A stretch of 64,000 nucleotides of DNA from Acidimicrobiaceae bacterium (lineage in GTDB: Bacteria > Actinomycetota > Acidimicrobiia > Acidimicrobiales > RAAP-2): NCBI GenBank assembly GCA_027314705.1, contig DAHVAJ010000047.1:1-64000 (forward strand), in the 5' to 3' direction. A program made the translations under genes and the position numbers. The notes beneath the pieces were generated by a model. That model did no database searches, was not told the DNA's origin, and was given only the letters and a program-made list of their open reading frames with translations. Positions within the stretch are counted from its first letter, which is position 1, and each line of letters opens with the position of its first letter. Below are positions 9,312 through 19,492 of the stretch, one piece after another.

Positions 9312-10376
9312 ATGGACCCGAGCATGTCCCGAGGAGCACCCATGACCGAGCCCACCCCGGGCGGCGACCGCTTCGACGTCCTCTGCGTCGGCGACGTCTG
9401 CGCCGACGTGTACCTGACCCCGGCCGCGGACCAGGTGGTGGTGGTCGAGGGTCCGGGCCGACCCCTCCTGGAGCTGCCCCTCGGCGGCAAGGTCCCCTGT
9501 GACGAGAGCGCGACCGTGGCCGCCGGGGGCAACGCCGCCAACGCCGCGGTGGCCTGCGCCCGGCTCGGCCTCCGGGTCGGGCTGGTGGCCTACGTGGGGG
9601 CCGACGGCCCCGGGCGCGACGCGGTGGACGCCCTGCACGCCGAAGGAATCGACTCCTCACTGGTCCGCCTCGACCGCCGGACGCCCACCAACAGGAACGT
9701 CGTGCTGCGCGTCGGGGCGGAGCGGACCATCCTCGTCCACCACGAACAGCATGAGTACCACTGGCCGCACCTCCGGCCTTCGGAGGTCCCGTCCTGGCTC
9801 TACCTGTCGTCGGTCGGCCGGGACGCCCACGCCTACGAGGAGCAGATCGCCGACTGGCTGGAGGAGCACCCCGACGTCTCGTTCGCGTTCGAGCCGGGGA
9901 CGTACCAGATCGCCCACGGGGCGGGGCGCCTGGCCCGCCTCTACCGGCGTGCCGACCTCGTGGTGTGCAACCGCGAGGAGGCGGCGGTGATCACCGGCCG
10001 GTCGCCCGGGGAGGCGGCCGGCTCGCTCCTCGCCGCCCTCGCCGACCTCGGCCCCGGGCGGGTGGTGATCACGGACGGCCCGTCCGGCGCCTACGGGGCC
10101 GACGGGACCGGGCGCTACCGGGTGCCGTCCTTCCCCGATCCCGCGCCGCCGGTCGACCGGACGGGCGCCGGGGACGCCTTCGCCGCCACCACCACCGCCG
10201 TGGTCGCCCGCGGTGGGTCGCTCGACGCCGCCCTGGCCCGGGCCGCGGTCAACTCGATGCGGGTCGTCCAGTCGGTGGGCAGCCAGTCCGGGCTGCTCCG
10301 GACCGCCGAGCTCGAGGCGGCCCTGGCGGCGGCGCCCGGCGGGTTCGCCGCCACGGCGGTCGGGGACGGGCAGTGA
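9312..10376 (+). CDS. PfkB-family carbohydrate kinase
   Basis: GGNAANAAVACARLGLRVGLVAYVGADGPGRD and C-terminal DRTGAGDAFAA signature. Confidence 0.9.
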   Translation: MDPSMSRGAPMTEPTPGGDRFDVLCVGDVCADVYLTPAADQVVVVEGPGRPLLELPLGGKVPCDESATVAAGGNAANAAVACARLGLRVGLVAYVGADGPGRDAVDALHAEGIDSSLVRLDRRTPTNRNVVLRVGAERTILVHHEQHEYHWPHLRPSEVPSWLYLSSVGRDAHAYEEQIADWLEEHPDVSFAFEPGTYQIAHGAGRLARLYRRADLVVCNREEAAVITGRSPGEAAGSLLAALADLGPGRVVITDGPSGAYGADGTGRYRVPSFPDPAPPVDRTGAGDAFAATTTAVVARGGSLDAALARAAVNSMRVVQSVGSQSGLLRTAELEAALAAAPGGFAATAVGDGQ

Positions 10377-11344
10377 CGCCGGGGCCGCGGCTCCGCCGCC
10401 GGCCCGTCGCCCGGACCGCCCTCGCCGTGGCCGCGGCGATGGCCGTGGCCGGACTCGCCCTCGCCGCCTGCGGTGGTCCGGCGGCCACCGGTCCGGATCC
10501 CGCCGGTGGCCGGGGGCAACCGACCACCACCACCATCCCCCCCCGACCGCCGGCCGAACGGGGCCTGGCCGTCACCACCAGCCAGGTCGAGTTCGTCGAC
10601 AGCACCCGGCAGGTGGTGCTCAACGGCACGGTGCTGGCCCCGGTGCGCGCCCTGCCGACCACCCTGTGGATCCCGGCCGGCACCGGGCGCGTCCCGCTGG
10701 TCGTCTTCGCGTCCGGTTTCGACGTCGGTCCGCCGACCTACGCCCGGTTCTGTGCGACCCTGGCCTCGGCCGGGTACCTGGTGGCCGCCCCGGCGTTCCC
10801 GCTGGAAGACCCGGCGCTGGGGTTCCCCCTCAGCCGGACCGATCTCCCCGATGAGGCGACCGACGTGTCGTTCGTCATCACCCAGCTTCTGGAGGGGTCC
10901 CTGGCCGGGCGCATCGCGCCGGGGGAGGTGGCCGTGGTCGGCCACTCGGACGGGGCCGACGTGGCCCTCATGACCGCCTACGAGGCCGGCCACGTCGATG
11001 CCCGGGTACAGGCCGTGGTGGCGATGGCCCCCGACCCCATCACCGACACCGTGGTCCCGTCGACGGTGCCGCTCCTGCTGATCCAGGGCACGGCCGACAA
11101 CGTGGTGCCCTACTCGGCCAGCGCCGCCGTCTTCGCCCAGGTCGAGGCTCCCCGGTACCGCCTCTCGCTCATCGGCGCCGGCCACCTCCCACCCATCGTC
11201 GGCGGCACGGCGTGGACGCCGGTCCTCGACAGCGCCGTGGCCGACTTCCTCGACGCCGTGCTGGCCGGGCGGGGCCCGGGGGTGACCGCGCTGGCCGAAG
11301 AGCTCGGGGCCTCCCCGCTGGCGCAGCTCCAGACATCGCCGTAG
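10373..11344 (+). CDS. secreted/lipoprotein alpha/beta hydrolase
   Basis: Signal with lipobox-like LALAAC; nucleophile elbow GHSDG; IQGTADNVVP; GTGA overlap with the upstream kinase stop. Confidence 0.82.
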   Translation: MTPGPRLRRRPVARTALAVAAAMAVAGLALAACGGPAATGPDPAGGRGQPTTTTIPPRPPAERGLAVTTSQVEFVDSTRQVVLNGTVLAPVRALPTTLWIPAGTGRVPLVVFASGFDVGPPTYARFCATLASAGYLVAAPAFPLEDPALGFPLSRTDLPDEATDVSFVITQLLEGSLAGRIAPGEVAVVGHSDGADVALMTAYEAGHVDARVQAVVAMAPDPITDTVVPSTVPLLLIQGTADNVVPYSASAAVFAQVEAPRYRLSLIGAGHLPPIVGGTAWTPVLDSAVADFLDAVLAGRGPGVTALAEELGASPLAQLQTSP

Positions 11345-11412
11345 GGTCGGCCCACCGGCCCGGCCACGGTCAGGTCGGCGCACGGGTGGGGCGGCGGACG
11401 CCGGAGCTTCCT

Positions 11413-11425
11413 TAGGAATTTCCTA
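11413..11425. promoter_or_regulatory. inverted repeat TAGGAA-T-TTCCTA upstream of serine protease
   Basis: Perfect 6-1-6 dyad in the intergenic region. Confidence 0.4.
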
Positions 11426-11512
11426 CCTTGTGCTCACCGGGTCCTTAGGCGTCGGGCGTCGAATGGACGGTGACGCCGCCACCCGCGGCACACGTCCCGG
11501 AGGTGGAACGAC

Positions 11513-13135
11513 ATGAGCGAGCAGTGGCCCCCTACGCCAGACCCCGAGGAACCGGCGGGTGCTGCTCCGACGCCACCGGCAGGGGCCGACCCGGGTGGGG
11601 CCATCCCCCTGCCGGGTCCGGCTGCCGAACCGGTCGCGTCCCCGCCGCCCGCTCCCCAGGCCTACCCCGCCTACCCGGTGGCCGACCCCTACGGGGGCCC
11701 GTCCTACGCCTCCGCCACCCCGGGTCCGACGCCCGCCGGGGGCTGGACCGCCCCGCCGCCCCCGCCTTGGGGCCAGACCGGGCCCCGGTGGGACCCGACC
11801 ACCCAGCAGTGGGACCCGGCCGCCCCACCGGCCGCCGCGGGCTGGGGGGGCCTCCCCGGCGGCGGCCCGCCGCCCGCCGGCGCCGTGCCTCCCTACGGCT
11901 ATCCCTACGTCCCGGCCCGCACCCGCGGCCACAACGGGGCGCTCGTGGGGGTGGCCGCCCTCGTCGCCGCCGTCGCCCTGCTGCTCGGGGCCGGCCTGGG
12001 CCACGCCGTGTGGCCCGCCGGCCAGGCCACCTCGGCGTCGGTGCCCACCGGGGGAGGCGCCCAGGGCGGGACGACCACCCCGTTCGGCGGCGCCTCGGGC
12101 AGCGGCTCCTCCACCGGTGCCGGCGCCCCGGCCGACATCGCCGGCATCGCCGGCAAGGTCGATGCGGCGCTGGTCGACATCAACACCAACCTCAGCTACC
12201 AGGACGCCCAGGCCGCGGGCACGGGCATGGTGCTCACCGCAGATGGCGAGGTCCTCACCAACAACCACGTCATCGACGGAGCCACCTCGATCAGCGTCAC
12301 CGACGTGGGCAACGGCAAGACGTACAAGGCCCACGTGGTCGGCTACGACCGCACCGGGGACATCGCCGTGATCCAGATGGAAGGGGCGAGCGGGCTCCAG
12401 ACCGTCACGCCGTCCAACCGTCCGGCCCAGGTCGGCCAGGCCGTGGTCGGCGTGGGCAACGCCGGAGGCACCGGTGGGACACCCAGCACGGCGGGCGGCT
12501 CGGTGACGGCCACCGACCAGTCGATCACCGCCAGCGACCAGGGTGGTGGCAACTCCGAGAACCTCACCGGACTCATCGAGACCAACGCCAACATCCAGCC
12601 CGGCGACTCCGGAGGGGCCCTCGTCGACACCAGCGGCCACGTGCTGGGCATGGACACGGCGGCGTCCACCGGCTCCTCCTACCAGATCACCGCAGCCCAG
12701 TCCTATGCCATCCCCGTCACGACCGCCCTCTCGGTGGCCCGGCAGATCTTGGCCGGCCATGCCAGCTCGACCATCCACATCGGACCGACGGGCTTCCTCG
12801 GCATCCAGGTCCAGGCCTCGACCGCCGGCTCGGCCCCCTCGGGCACCGGCGGCAACGGCTTCGGCTTCGGCACCGGTGGGGGCAGCGGCTCCACGGGCAC
12901 CGGCCAGGGTGCGGTGGTGGTCGGTGCGCTGGCCGGATCGCCGGGCGCCCAGGCCGGTCTGGGCCAGGGCGACGTGATCACCGCCCTCGACGGCAGCCAG
13001 GTGACCTCGGCCTCCGACCTCACCAACCTCCTCCAGGCGCACCACCCGGGCGACGTCGTGCACGTGACCTGGACGGACTCCTCTGGACAGACCCATACGG
13101 CGGCCGTCACGCTGACGACCGGTCCACCGGCCTGA
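11513..13135 (+). CDS. HtrA/DegP-like S1C serine protease with Pro-rich N-terminus, TM helix and PDZ domain
   Basis: TNNHVIDGA (His), DRTGDIAVI (Asp), NIQPGDSGGALVD (Ser), C-terminal PDZ (GSPGAQAGLGQGDVITALDG). Confidence 0.93.
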   Translation: MSEQWPPTPDPEEPAGAAPTPPAGADPGGAIPLPGPAAEPVASPPPAPQAYPAYPVADPYGGPSYASATPGPTPAGGWTAPPPPPWGQTGPRWDPTTQQWDPAAPPAAAGWGGLPGGGPPPAGAVPPYGYPYVPARTRGHNGALVGVAALVAAVALLLGAGLGHAVWPAGQATSASVPTGGGAQGGTTTPFGGASGSGSSTGAGAPADIAGIAGKVDAALVDINTNLSYQDAQAAGTGMVLTADGEVLTNNHVIDGATSISVTDVGNGKTYKAHVVGYDRTGDIAVIQMEGASGLQTVTPSNRPAQVGQAVVGVGNAGGTGGTPSTAGGSVTATDQSITASDQGGGNSENLTGLIETNANIQPGDSGGALVDTSGHVLGMDTAASTGSSYQITAAQSYAIPVTTALSVARQILAGHASSTIHIGPTGFLGIQVQASTAGSAPSGTGGNGFGFGTGGGSGSTGTGQGAVVVGALAGSPGAQAGLGQGDVITALDGSQVTSASDLTNLLQAHHPGDVVHVTWTDSSGQTHTAAVTLTTGPPA

Positions 13136-13163
13136 TCGTCCTCCCCCCCGACGATCAGCAAGC

Positions 13164-13198
13164 GCCGGGCGCCGTGGCCATCGGCCACGGCGCCCGGC
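13164..13198. terminator. bidirectional stem-loop between convergent genes
   Basis: Perfect 16-bp stem GCCGGGCGCCGTGGCC/GGCCACGGCGCCCGGC with 3-nt loop. Confidence 0.75.
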
Positions 13199-13226
13199 CG
13201 CGTCCGGGTCTCGGGCCCGGCGGTCC

Positions 13227-13769
13227 TCAGGCCAGGATCCGGCCCCATCCGCCGGGGGCGGGGGCCGCGAACACGGTGGTGAGGGCCATCGAGGTGTGCA
13301 GCCAGACCCCGTCGACCCGGGCGTAGGTGTCGTCCTCCCAGCCGCACAGCCACACCGGGGACCCGTCCCCGCGGGTGCACGGGCTGAGCAGGCCCCAGCG
13401 ACCGGTGGCCCGCTCCCCGTCGACCTCGATGAGCGGGGTCAGGAAGAGGTGGCGGGCGAAGGTCACCGTGGGGGACCGCAGGCGGGTGGCGATGGCCGAC
13501 CGGCCGCGGACCACGCCGAGGGACGGCCCCCCGTCCCACAGCGCGTCCTCGGTGAAGAGGGCGGCGGCGCCCTCGGCCGCGGCCGTCAGGGCGGCGTCGT
13601 CGACGGGCCGGCCCCCGGCGAAGCGGGCATCGACCAACGCGGCATACCGGGCCTTCAGGGCCTGGACGGCCAGGACGGCCTCGGTGGTCTCGACGCGGCG
13701 GCGCAGATCGGCCAGGTCGGTGGCCAGGTCGGCCGCCGTCCCGGCGCCCGGACCGGTCTCAGCTGGCAC
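13227..13769 (-). CDS. SnoaL/NTF2-like domain protein
   Basis: YAALVDARF...FTEDALWDGGPSLGVVRGRSAI...GRWGLLSP...GWEDDTYARVDGVWL pattern. Confidence 0.8.
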   Translation of the reverse strand: MPAETGPGAGTAADLATDLADLRRRVETTEAVLAVQALKARYAALVDARFAGGRPVDDAALTAAAEGAAALFTEDALWDGGPSLGVVRGRSAIATRLRSPTVTFARHLFLTPLIEVDGERATGRWGLLSPCTRGDGSPVWLCGWEDDTYARVDGVWLHTSMALTTVFAAPAPGGWGRILA

Positions 13770-14376
13770 GGACCGTGGCGACCCGGGTGAGGTAGCTCCA
13801 GGCCTTCGGACCCCGGCCGTAGAATTGGGCGAGGTCCACGACCTCGAAGCCCGCCTCCCTCACCAGGACCAACGGGTCACGGGTCAGGTGGCAGCCGTCG
13901 GCCAGGCGGCGCTGGAAGGGCTCGGCCCGGCGCTGGAAGGCCACCACCCGGTCGTCGGGAGCCAGGCCGTGCTCCAGGAGGTGGAACCGCCCGCCGGGAC
14001 GGAGCACCCGGCGCACCTCGGCCAGGGCCACCTCGGGCTCGGGGATGGTGCACAGGGCGAAGGTGCACAGGGCGGCGTCGCAGCTGGCGTCCTCGAGGGG
14101 CAGGTCCCGCCCGTCGAGGCCGACCTGCTCGACCGGGAAGGGGGCGGCCGCCACCCGGCCGGCGGCAAGCCGGAAGGCGGTGGCCGAGGGCTCGACGGCC
14201 AGCACCCGCTCGACCCCCTCCGGGTAGAGGGGCACGTTGAATCCCGAACCGAACCCGATCTCGACGACCCGACCGGAGAGGCCGGCGGCTGTCGCCTCCC
14301 GGAGGCCGCGGAACGCCTTGGTCCCGCAGGCCAGGGCCACCAGGCGGGGGACGATCTGCTCTCGGTAGAAGGCCAT
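13759..14376 (-). CDS. class I SAM-dependent methyltransferase
   Basis: VVEIGFGSGFNVPLYP; VRRVLRPGGRFHLLEHG. Confidence 0.9.
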   Translation of the reverse strand: MAFYREQIVPRLVALACGTKAFRGLREATAAGLSGRVVEIGFGSGFNVPLYPEGVERVLAVEPSATAFRLAAGRVAAAPFPVEQVGLDGRDLPLEDASCDAALCTFALCTIPEPEVALAEVRRVLRPGGRFHLLEHGLAPDDRVVAFQRRAEPFQRRLADGCHLTRDPLVLVREAGFEVVDLAQFYGRGPKAWSYLTRVATVRAS

Positions 14377-14579
14377 GCCCGCAGGCTAGCGAGGGCGGCC
14401 GGCGGCCGCCGGGCACTCTGGTGTCATCGACGCGGCCGGCACCCGGGCCACCGGGAGGGGTCGATGCCGTGCAGGTCGTGATCCTGGGCAGTGGGAGCCC
14501 CCAGCCCGCCCGCACGGGCCGGCCCGTCGACCCCGCCGGATGACCGGCCGGTCCTGACCGTGGGAGGCGTCGGGGGCGG

Positions 14580-15773
14580 TCAGACTCCCGTCCCGCGGGC
14601 GGCGAGGTCGGCCGCGGCGCCCGCCAGGACGGCGGCGCCGATGCGCAGGGCGGCCTCGTCGATGGCGAAGGTCGGACTGTGGTGGACCCCACCGGTGCCG
14701 TCGGCGGGTCCCGCGCCCACGGCGAGATAGCAGCCCGGGATCCGGTCGAGGAAGACCGACACGTCGTCGCTGGCCGCCACCGGCCCGGGCAGCTCGAGGG
14801 CGCCGTCCCCGACCACCCGACGGGCCGCAGCCATGGCCACGGCGGCCACGCCGGCGTCGTTGCGAACCGGGTCGGTGGACGCCATGGTCGTCACCTCGAC
14901 CTCGACGTCGAACTCGGCCCCGACCTCGGCCGCGAGCTCGGAGAGTGCGGCGAGGGCGGTGGCCCGCTGTGAGCTGTCGAAGGTGCGAAGGGTGGCGTCG
15001 ACGACGGCCACCGTCGGGATGACGTTCGACGCGGTGCCGGCCTCGAACCGACCGGGACTGCAGACGCAGCCCGTCCCGTCGGTGGCCATCCCGGTCACCA
15101 CGCCGTCGAGCCGGTCGGCGATGCGGGCGGCGGCGAGCACCACGTTGCCCCGGTGGGGCTGGAGGGCGCCGTGGCCACCGTCGCCCCGGGCCGTGATCCG
15201 CAGCCCCAGCGCGGCGGCCATGAAGACCCCGGCCCGGGTGCCCACCACTCCCGACGGGGCCATGCCGGCGACGTGGCACCCCACGGCGGCGACCGGTGCG
15301 ACGTCGTCGAGCAGGCCCCCCTCGACCATCGCCCGGGCCCCGTCCGCCAGCTCCTCACCGGGCTGGAAGACGAACAGGAAGTTGCCGGTCAGGCGCTCCG
15401 CCACCCCGGCCAGGGCGCCGGCCACGCCGAGGAGCATGGCCGTGTGCGCGTCGTGACCGCAGGCGTGCATGACCCCGTCCACCGTCGAGGCGAAGGAGAG
15501 CCCGGTCGCCTCCGTGACCGGGAGGGCGTCGATGTCGGCCCGGAGCAGCACCGTCGGGCCCGGCCGGCCGCCCCGGAGGGAGGCCACCGCCCCGGTCGGC
15601 GTGGGGCAGGGGCGCACCTCGAGGCCGAGCTCGGCCAGCCGCCCGGTGACCAGGGCCGTCGTGCGGTGTTCCTGGAAGGAGAGCTCGGGCTGGCGGTGGA
15701 GCTGGCGTCGGGTGTCGACGATCTCGTCCCGGCGTGCGTCGACTCCGTCCAGGATCGCTGTGGCGAGGTCCAT
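14580..15773 (-). CDS. M20-family amidohydrolase (hippurate/IAA-amino acid hydrolase-like)
   Basis: LRADIDALPV, HACGHDAHTAMLLG, FQPGEE, GCHVAG, GGVHHSPTFAID. Confidence 0.92.
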   Translation of the reverse strand: MDLATAILDGVDARRDEIVDTRRQLHRQPELSFQEHRTTALVTGRLAELGLEVRPCPTPTGAVASLRGGRPGPTVLLRADIDALPVTEATGLSFASTVDGVMHACGHDAHTAMLLGVAGALAGVAERLTGNFLFVFQPGEELADGARAMVEGGLLDDVAPVAAVGCHVAGMAPSGVVGTRAGVFMAAALGLRITARGDGGHGALQPHRGNVVLAAARIADRLDGVVTGMATDGTGCVCSPGRFEAGTASNVIPTVAVVDATLRTFDSSQRATALAALSELAAEVGAEFDVEVEVTTMASTDPVRNDAGVAAVAMAAARRVVGDGALELPGPVAASDDVSVFLDRIPGCYLAVGAGPADGTGGVHHSPTFAIDEAALRIGAAVLAGAAADLAARGTGV

Positions 15774-15898
15774 CGGGCCAGCCTACGGGGTCACGCTGGC
15801 CGGCACCGCCGGCACCACCGGCCGCCGGGTCGCCTTCGGGACGTTGGGCCCTGGCCGGTGGACGCCCCGAGGTGCAGCATGCAAGGGAGGTGAGGACG

Positions 15899-16435
15899 AT
15901 GCGGACGGTCGTGATCTTCGAGTCCATGTACGGCAACACCCATGTCGTGGCCGAGGCCCTGGCCGCCGTGGCCCGCGCCCGGGGCGACGCGGTGGTGATC
16001 CCCGTGGCCACGGCCGACGCCGCCACGGTGGAGCGGGCCGATCTCGTGCTCGTGGGGGGCCCCACCCACGCCCACGGCATGACGTCGTCGACCTCGCGCA
16101 AGGGGGCGGTCACCGACACGCCCGCCAGGAAGGGCCTCGAGGTCGAGCCGGGGGCGGAGGGACCGGGCCTGCGGGACTGGTTCCAGAAGGTCGGGCGGGC
16201 GCCGGGAACCTTCGCCGCCGCCTTCGACACCCGGCTCCAGGGACCGCCGGCCCTGACCGGCCGGGCCTCCCGCGGGATCGCCCGCCGGCTGCGTCGTCAC
16301 GGGTTCACCGAGGTGGCCGCCCCGATGAGCTTCCTCGTCGACTCGACCAACCACCTTCTCCCCGGCGAGGAGGAACGGGCCAGGCAGTGGGCCGGCTCGG
16401 TCCTCGACTCGTTGGTGGCCGACGTCGCCAACTGA
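15899..16435 (+). CDS. flavodoxin family protein
   Basis: VIFESMYGNTHVVAEAL flavodoxin signature; LVGGPTHAHGMTS. Confidence 0.88.
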   Translation: MRTVVIFESMYGNTHVVAEALAAVARARGDAVVIPVATADAATVERADLVLVGGPTHAHGMTSSTSRKGAVTDTPARKGLEVEPGAEGPGLRDWFQKVGRAPGTFAAAFDTRLQGPPALTGRASRGIARRLRRHGFTEVAAPMSFLVDSTNHLLPGEEERARQWAGSVLDSLVADVAN

Positions 16436-16465
16436 GCAGCCGGCCCGGCGGGCCGAGGGACCGGA

Positions 16466-17668
16466 TCAGGCGGCCCGCTCCAGGATGTGGAGCCCGCAGG
16501 CCGAGCCCAGGCCGATGACGTGGGTCAGGCCGACCCGGGCGCCCTCGATCTGACGGTCGCCGGCCTCGCCGCGCAGGTGGGTGGCCACCTCCCACACGTT
16601 GGCGATGCCGGTCGCGGCGATGGGATGGCCCTTCGACTCGAGACCGCCGGAGACGTTGACGGGGAGGCGGCCGTCGCGCCAGGTGGCGCCCGACTCGAAG
16701 AAGTCGACGGCCCCGCCGTGCTCGCAGAGCATGAGGTTGTCGTAGTGGACGAGCTCGGCAGTGGCGAAGCAGTCGTGCAGTTCGACCAGGTCGAGGTCCT
16801 CGGGGCCCACCCCGGCCTGCTCGTAGGCCTGGGCGGCGGCGTTGCGGGTGAGCGTGTTGACGTCGGGGAGGATCTGGCAGGACTCCTCCCAGGGATCGGT
16901 GGTGAGCACCGACGCCGAGATCTTGACCGCCCGACGCTGCTGCTCGAGCGAGAGGGTGCGCAGCTTGGTGCCGCCGACCACCACGGCGGCGGCGGCCCCG
17001 TCGCAGTTGGCCGAGCACATGGGCCGGGTGTTCGGGTAGGCGATCATGACGTCGCCCATGATCTCGTCGAGGGTCATCCGCTTCGAGTACGCGGCCAACG
17101 GGTTGAGCACCGAATGGGCGTGGTTCTTCTCGCTGATGCGGGCGAACAGCTCGAAGCTCGTCCCGCCGAACCGTTGGCCGTACTCCATGCCGATCTGGGC
17201 GAAGACGCCGGGCATCGTCTCGGTGCCGACGCGCCCGTCCACCGGCGCCACCGCGCCGAAGCGACCGGACGGACTCCAGGTCCCCGAGTCCTGCGAGCGG
17301 GAACCGCCGGCCAGGAGGCCGGCCCCGGCCAACTTCTCGACGCCGAAGGCCAGGCCCATGTCGGCTTCGCCCGCCTTGACGGCCATGAGCGCCACCCGCA
17401 GGGCGGTGGCGCCGGTGGCACAGGCGTTGGCCACGTTGTAGACGGGGATGCCGGTCTGGCCGAGCTGCTTCTGGAGTTGCTGGCCGACGCCGGCGTTGGC
17501 CGCCATGAGGTTGCCGGCCCCGATGATGTCCATGTCGGACATGGCGACGCCGCCGTCGGCCAGGGCGCCGAGCACGGCCTCGGAGGCCAGGTCGACGAGG
17601 TCCTTGTCGGGGTGCTTGCCGAACTTGGTCATGTGGATGCCGAGGATCCACAGGTCGTCGGATGCCAT
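16466..17668 (-). CDS. thiolase-family protein (acetyl-CoA acetyltransferase / lipid-transfer-like)
   Basis: NVANACATGATAL active-site Cys region; VELHDCFATAELV; SKGHPIAATG. Confidence 0.9.
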   Translation of the reverse strand: MASDDLWILGIHMTKFGKHPDKDLVDLASEAVLGALADGGVAMSDMDIIGAGNLMAANAGVGQQLQKQLGQTGIPVYNVANACATGATALRVALMAVKAGEADMGLAFGVEKLAGAGLLAGGSRSQDSGTWSPSGRFGAVAPVDGRVGTETMPGVFAQIGMEYGQRFGGTSFELFARISEKNHAHSVLNPLAAYSKRMTLDEIMGDVMIAYPNTRPMCSANCDGAAAAVVVGGTKLRTLSLEQQRRAVKISASVLTTDPWEESCQILPDVNTLTRNAAAQAYEQAGVGPEDLDLVELHDCFATAELVHYDNLMLCEHGGAVDFFESGATWRDGRLPVNVSGGLESKGHPIAATGIANVWEVATHLRGEAGDRQIEGARVGLTHVIGLGSACGLHILERAA

Positions 17669-17670
17669 CG

Positions 17671-18069
17671 TCAACCTCCCAGGGGCTCGAAGCCGAACCC
17701 GATCGCTTCGGTGCCCTGCTCGTCGGTGCCGATGACCTCGGTGGCCAGGCGGACGCGCATCCCGAGGCTGACGTGCTCGGGGTCGGGCGGAACGTTGATG
17801 AGATTGGCCCGCACGCTCGTACCGCCGCAGTCGACCATGGCGGCCACGAAGGGCACCGGGATCCCCGGCGCGGCGAACGACACGATGGTGAAGGTCCGGA
17901 CCTCGCCTTCCGTCGGGACGTCGGCCGTGGTGAACTCGGTGCGGCCGCAGCCGGCGCAGGCGTTGCGCCGGTCGAAGAACCGGGCGCCGCACGAGGTGCA
18001 CTCGTGGGCGACGAGGTGGGGCTCGTCACCGAGCACCAGGTAGTCGACCAGGGGGATCTGGTTGGCCAT
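17671..18069 (-). CDS. OB-fold/zinc-ribbon (DUF35) protein, partner of thiolase
   Basis: CTSCGARFFDRRNACAGCGR zinc ribbon, OB-fold tail, 2-nt gap to thiolase. Confidence 0.88.
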   Translation of the reverse strand: MANQIPLVDYLVLGDEPHLVAHECTSCGARFFDRRNACAGCGRTEFTTADVPTEGEVRTFTIVSFAAPGIPVPFVAAMVDCGGTSVRANLINVPPDPEHVSLGMRVRLATEVIGTDEQGTEAIGFGFEPLGG

Positions 18070-18188
18070 CTCCGTCCTTCACGTCCGTCGGGTGGGTCCG
18101 CCGACACCGTAGCGCCGTCGTCCGGCCGCCGCGAGCAGGACTGCGCCGTCTTGTAGCGTCGTCGCCGGGACGTCACGGAGGAGGGTCG

Positions 18189-18647
18189 ATGCTCATCGAG
18201 GACGTGGTCGACCGCTGGCACCGCCATCTGCGGGGCGAGTTCCCCGGCGGCCTCGACGAGCTCCTCGACGAGGACGTGGTGTTCTACTCGCCGGTGGTGT
18301 TCACGCCCCAGCGGGGCAAGGCGGTCACCTCCCTCTACCTGGCCGCCGCCGCCCAGACGCTTCCCGGGGACACTCCGGCCGAGCCCGGACCGCCGGGCGG
18401 CACGGGCGCTGACGCCGGTGCGGGCACCGGCGGGTTCCACTACACCAAGCAGGTCCTGGCCGGTGACACCGCCGTGCTCGAATTCGAGACCACCCTGGAC
18501 GGCACCTACGTCAACGGGGTCGACATCATCCGCTGCAGCGAGGCCGGTCGGATCGTGGAGTTCCGGGTCATGCTCCGTCCGCTCCGGGCCCTGACCACCG
18601 TGCAGCAGCGGATGGCCGCCGCCCTGGAACGCAGGGGCGGGGGCTGA
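18189..18647 (+). CDS. NTF2/SnoaL-like protein
   Basis: LLDEDVVFYSPVVFTPQRGKAVTSLYLAAA...VLEFETTLDGTYVNGVDIIRCSEAGRIVEFRVMLRPLRAL. Confidence 0.8.
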   Translation: MLIEDVVDRWHRHLRGEFPGGLDELLDEDVVFYSPVVFTPQRGKAVTSLYLAAAAQTLPGDTPAEPGPPGGTGADAGAGTGGFHYTKQVLAGDTAVLEFETTLDGTYVNGVDIIRCSEAGRIVEFRVMLRPLRALTTVQQRMAAALERRGGG

Positions 18648-18673
18648 GCCCGGACCCGACCTGTCGGTCCACG

Positions 18674-19489
18674 TCAGACCCTCCGCGACGCGTGCTTCAT
18701 TGCCTCACGCCAGGCCTCCGGATGGTCCCGGTGGTCGAAGGAGCGGCTGACCGGGGGTCCGACCGGGGCCGGAGTCTCGGAGCGGTCCAGGCGTTCGAGC
18801 TGCACGGTGAGGGCCCGGATCTCCCGGTCGCGGGCTCCGGCTCCGGGATGGATCCCGGCGTACTCGGCCCGCAGGGACGTCCCGGTGGCGCCCGTGACCC
18901 GCTGGTCGGCCAGGACCCGTGCGGCGGGGGTCCGGGCGGCGTCGTCGCGCTCGGTGATCGCGGCCCCGTGGCGCTGCTCGGCGACCTGCTCCGGCCGGGC
19001 GAGCGGGTGATCGGTCGAACGCTGGTCGAGGGCTGAGCTGCCGTTCAGCACCTCCAGCTCGGCCTCGGTGCCGAAGGGCAGGGAGCCGACCGGTTCCCGG
19101 AGGTGGGTCCCGTGCGTCCGCTCGACGTGGGCTCCGCCGTCCCCGGTGCCCGGTCGGGACCGGGTGGAGGTGATCCGGTGACGGTCGCAGTCGGCGAGGA
19201 GGTGGTGGGTGCCGAACCCGGACCCGTCGATCGGGAAGGGGGACCGGCCGATCACGTGCGGAGGCGCCTCGAACACCCGGATGGCCGCCTCGTTCTTCAC
19301 CGACCCGATGATCGTCCAGACCGAGGCGATGACTGGGTCTGCGCGGAGGTTTCGCACCGGGGCCGCCCTCGACCGGTCCACCCACCGGTGCCGGATCATC
19401 GGGACGAGGGGCGGGCTCCTGTCTCCGGGCGACCAGGACCGATCATCGCCGGGACGGTCGTCGTCTGGCCCACCGCCCGGGTCTGGCAC
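18674..19489 (-). CDS. hypothetical ORF of unknown family
   Basis: Open for 271 aa, co-directional and 3 nt from the upstream DUF1905-like gene; no recognised domain; composition atypical (His/Arg/Thr rich). May be spurious. Confidence 0.3.
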   Translation of the reverse strand: MPDPGGGPDDDRPGDDRSWSPGDRSPPLVPMIRHRWVDRSRAAPVRNLRADPVIASVWTIIGSVKNEAAIRVFEAPPHVIGRSPFPIDGSGFGTHHLLADCDRHRITSTRSRPGTGDGGAHVERTHGTHLREPVGSLPFGTEAELEVLNGSSALDQRSTDHPLARPEQVAEQRHGAAITERDDAARTPAARVLADQRVTGATGTSLRAEYAGIHPGAGARDREIRALTVQLERLDRSETPAPVGPPVSRSFDHRDHPEAWREAMKHASRRV

Positions 19490-19492
19490 ATC

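Noticed and set aside
8172-10376. 734-aa plus-strand ORF spanning regulator and kinase
   Set aside because: Only the C-terminal part (from 9312) is a PfkB kinase; the upstream part is an out-of-frame reading of the TetR-like gene.
16305-18440. 711-aa minus-strand ORF
   Set aside because: Out-of-frame with thiolase and DUF35 genes; Arg/Pro-rich nonsense translation.
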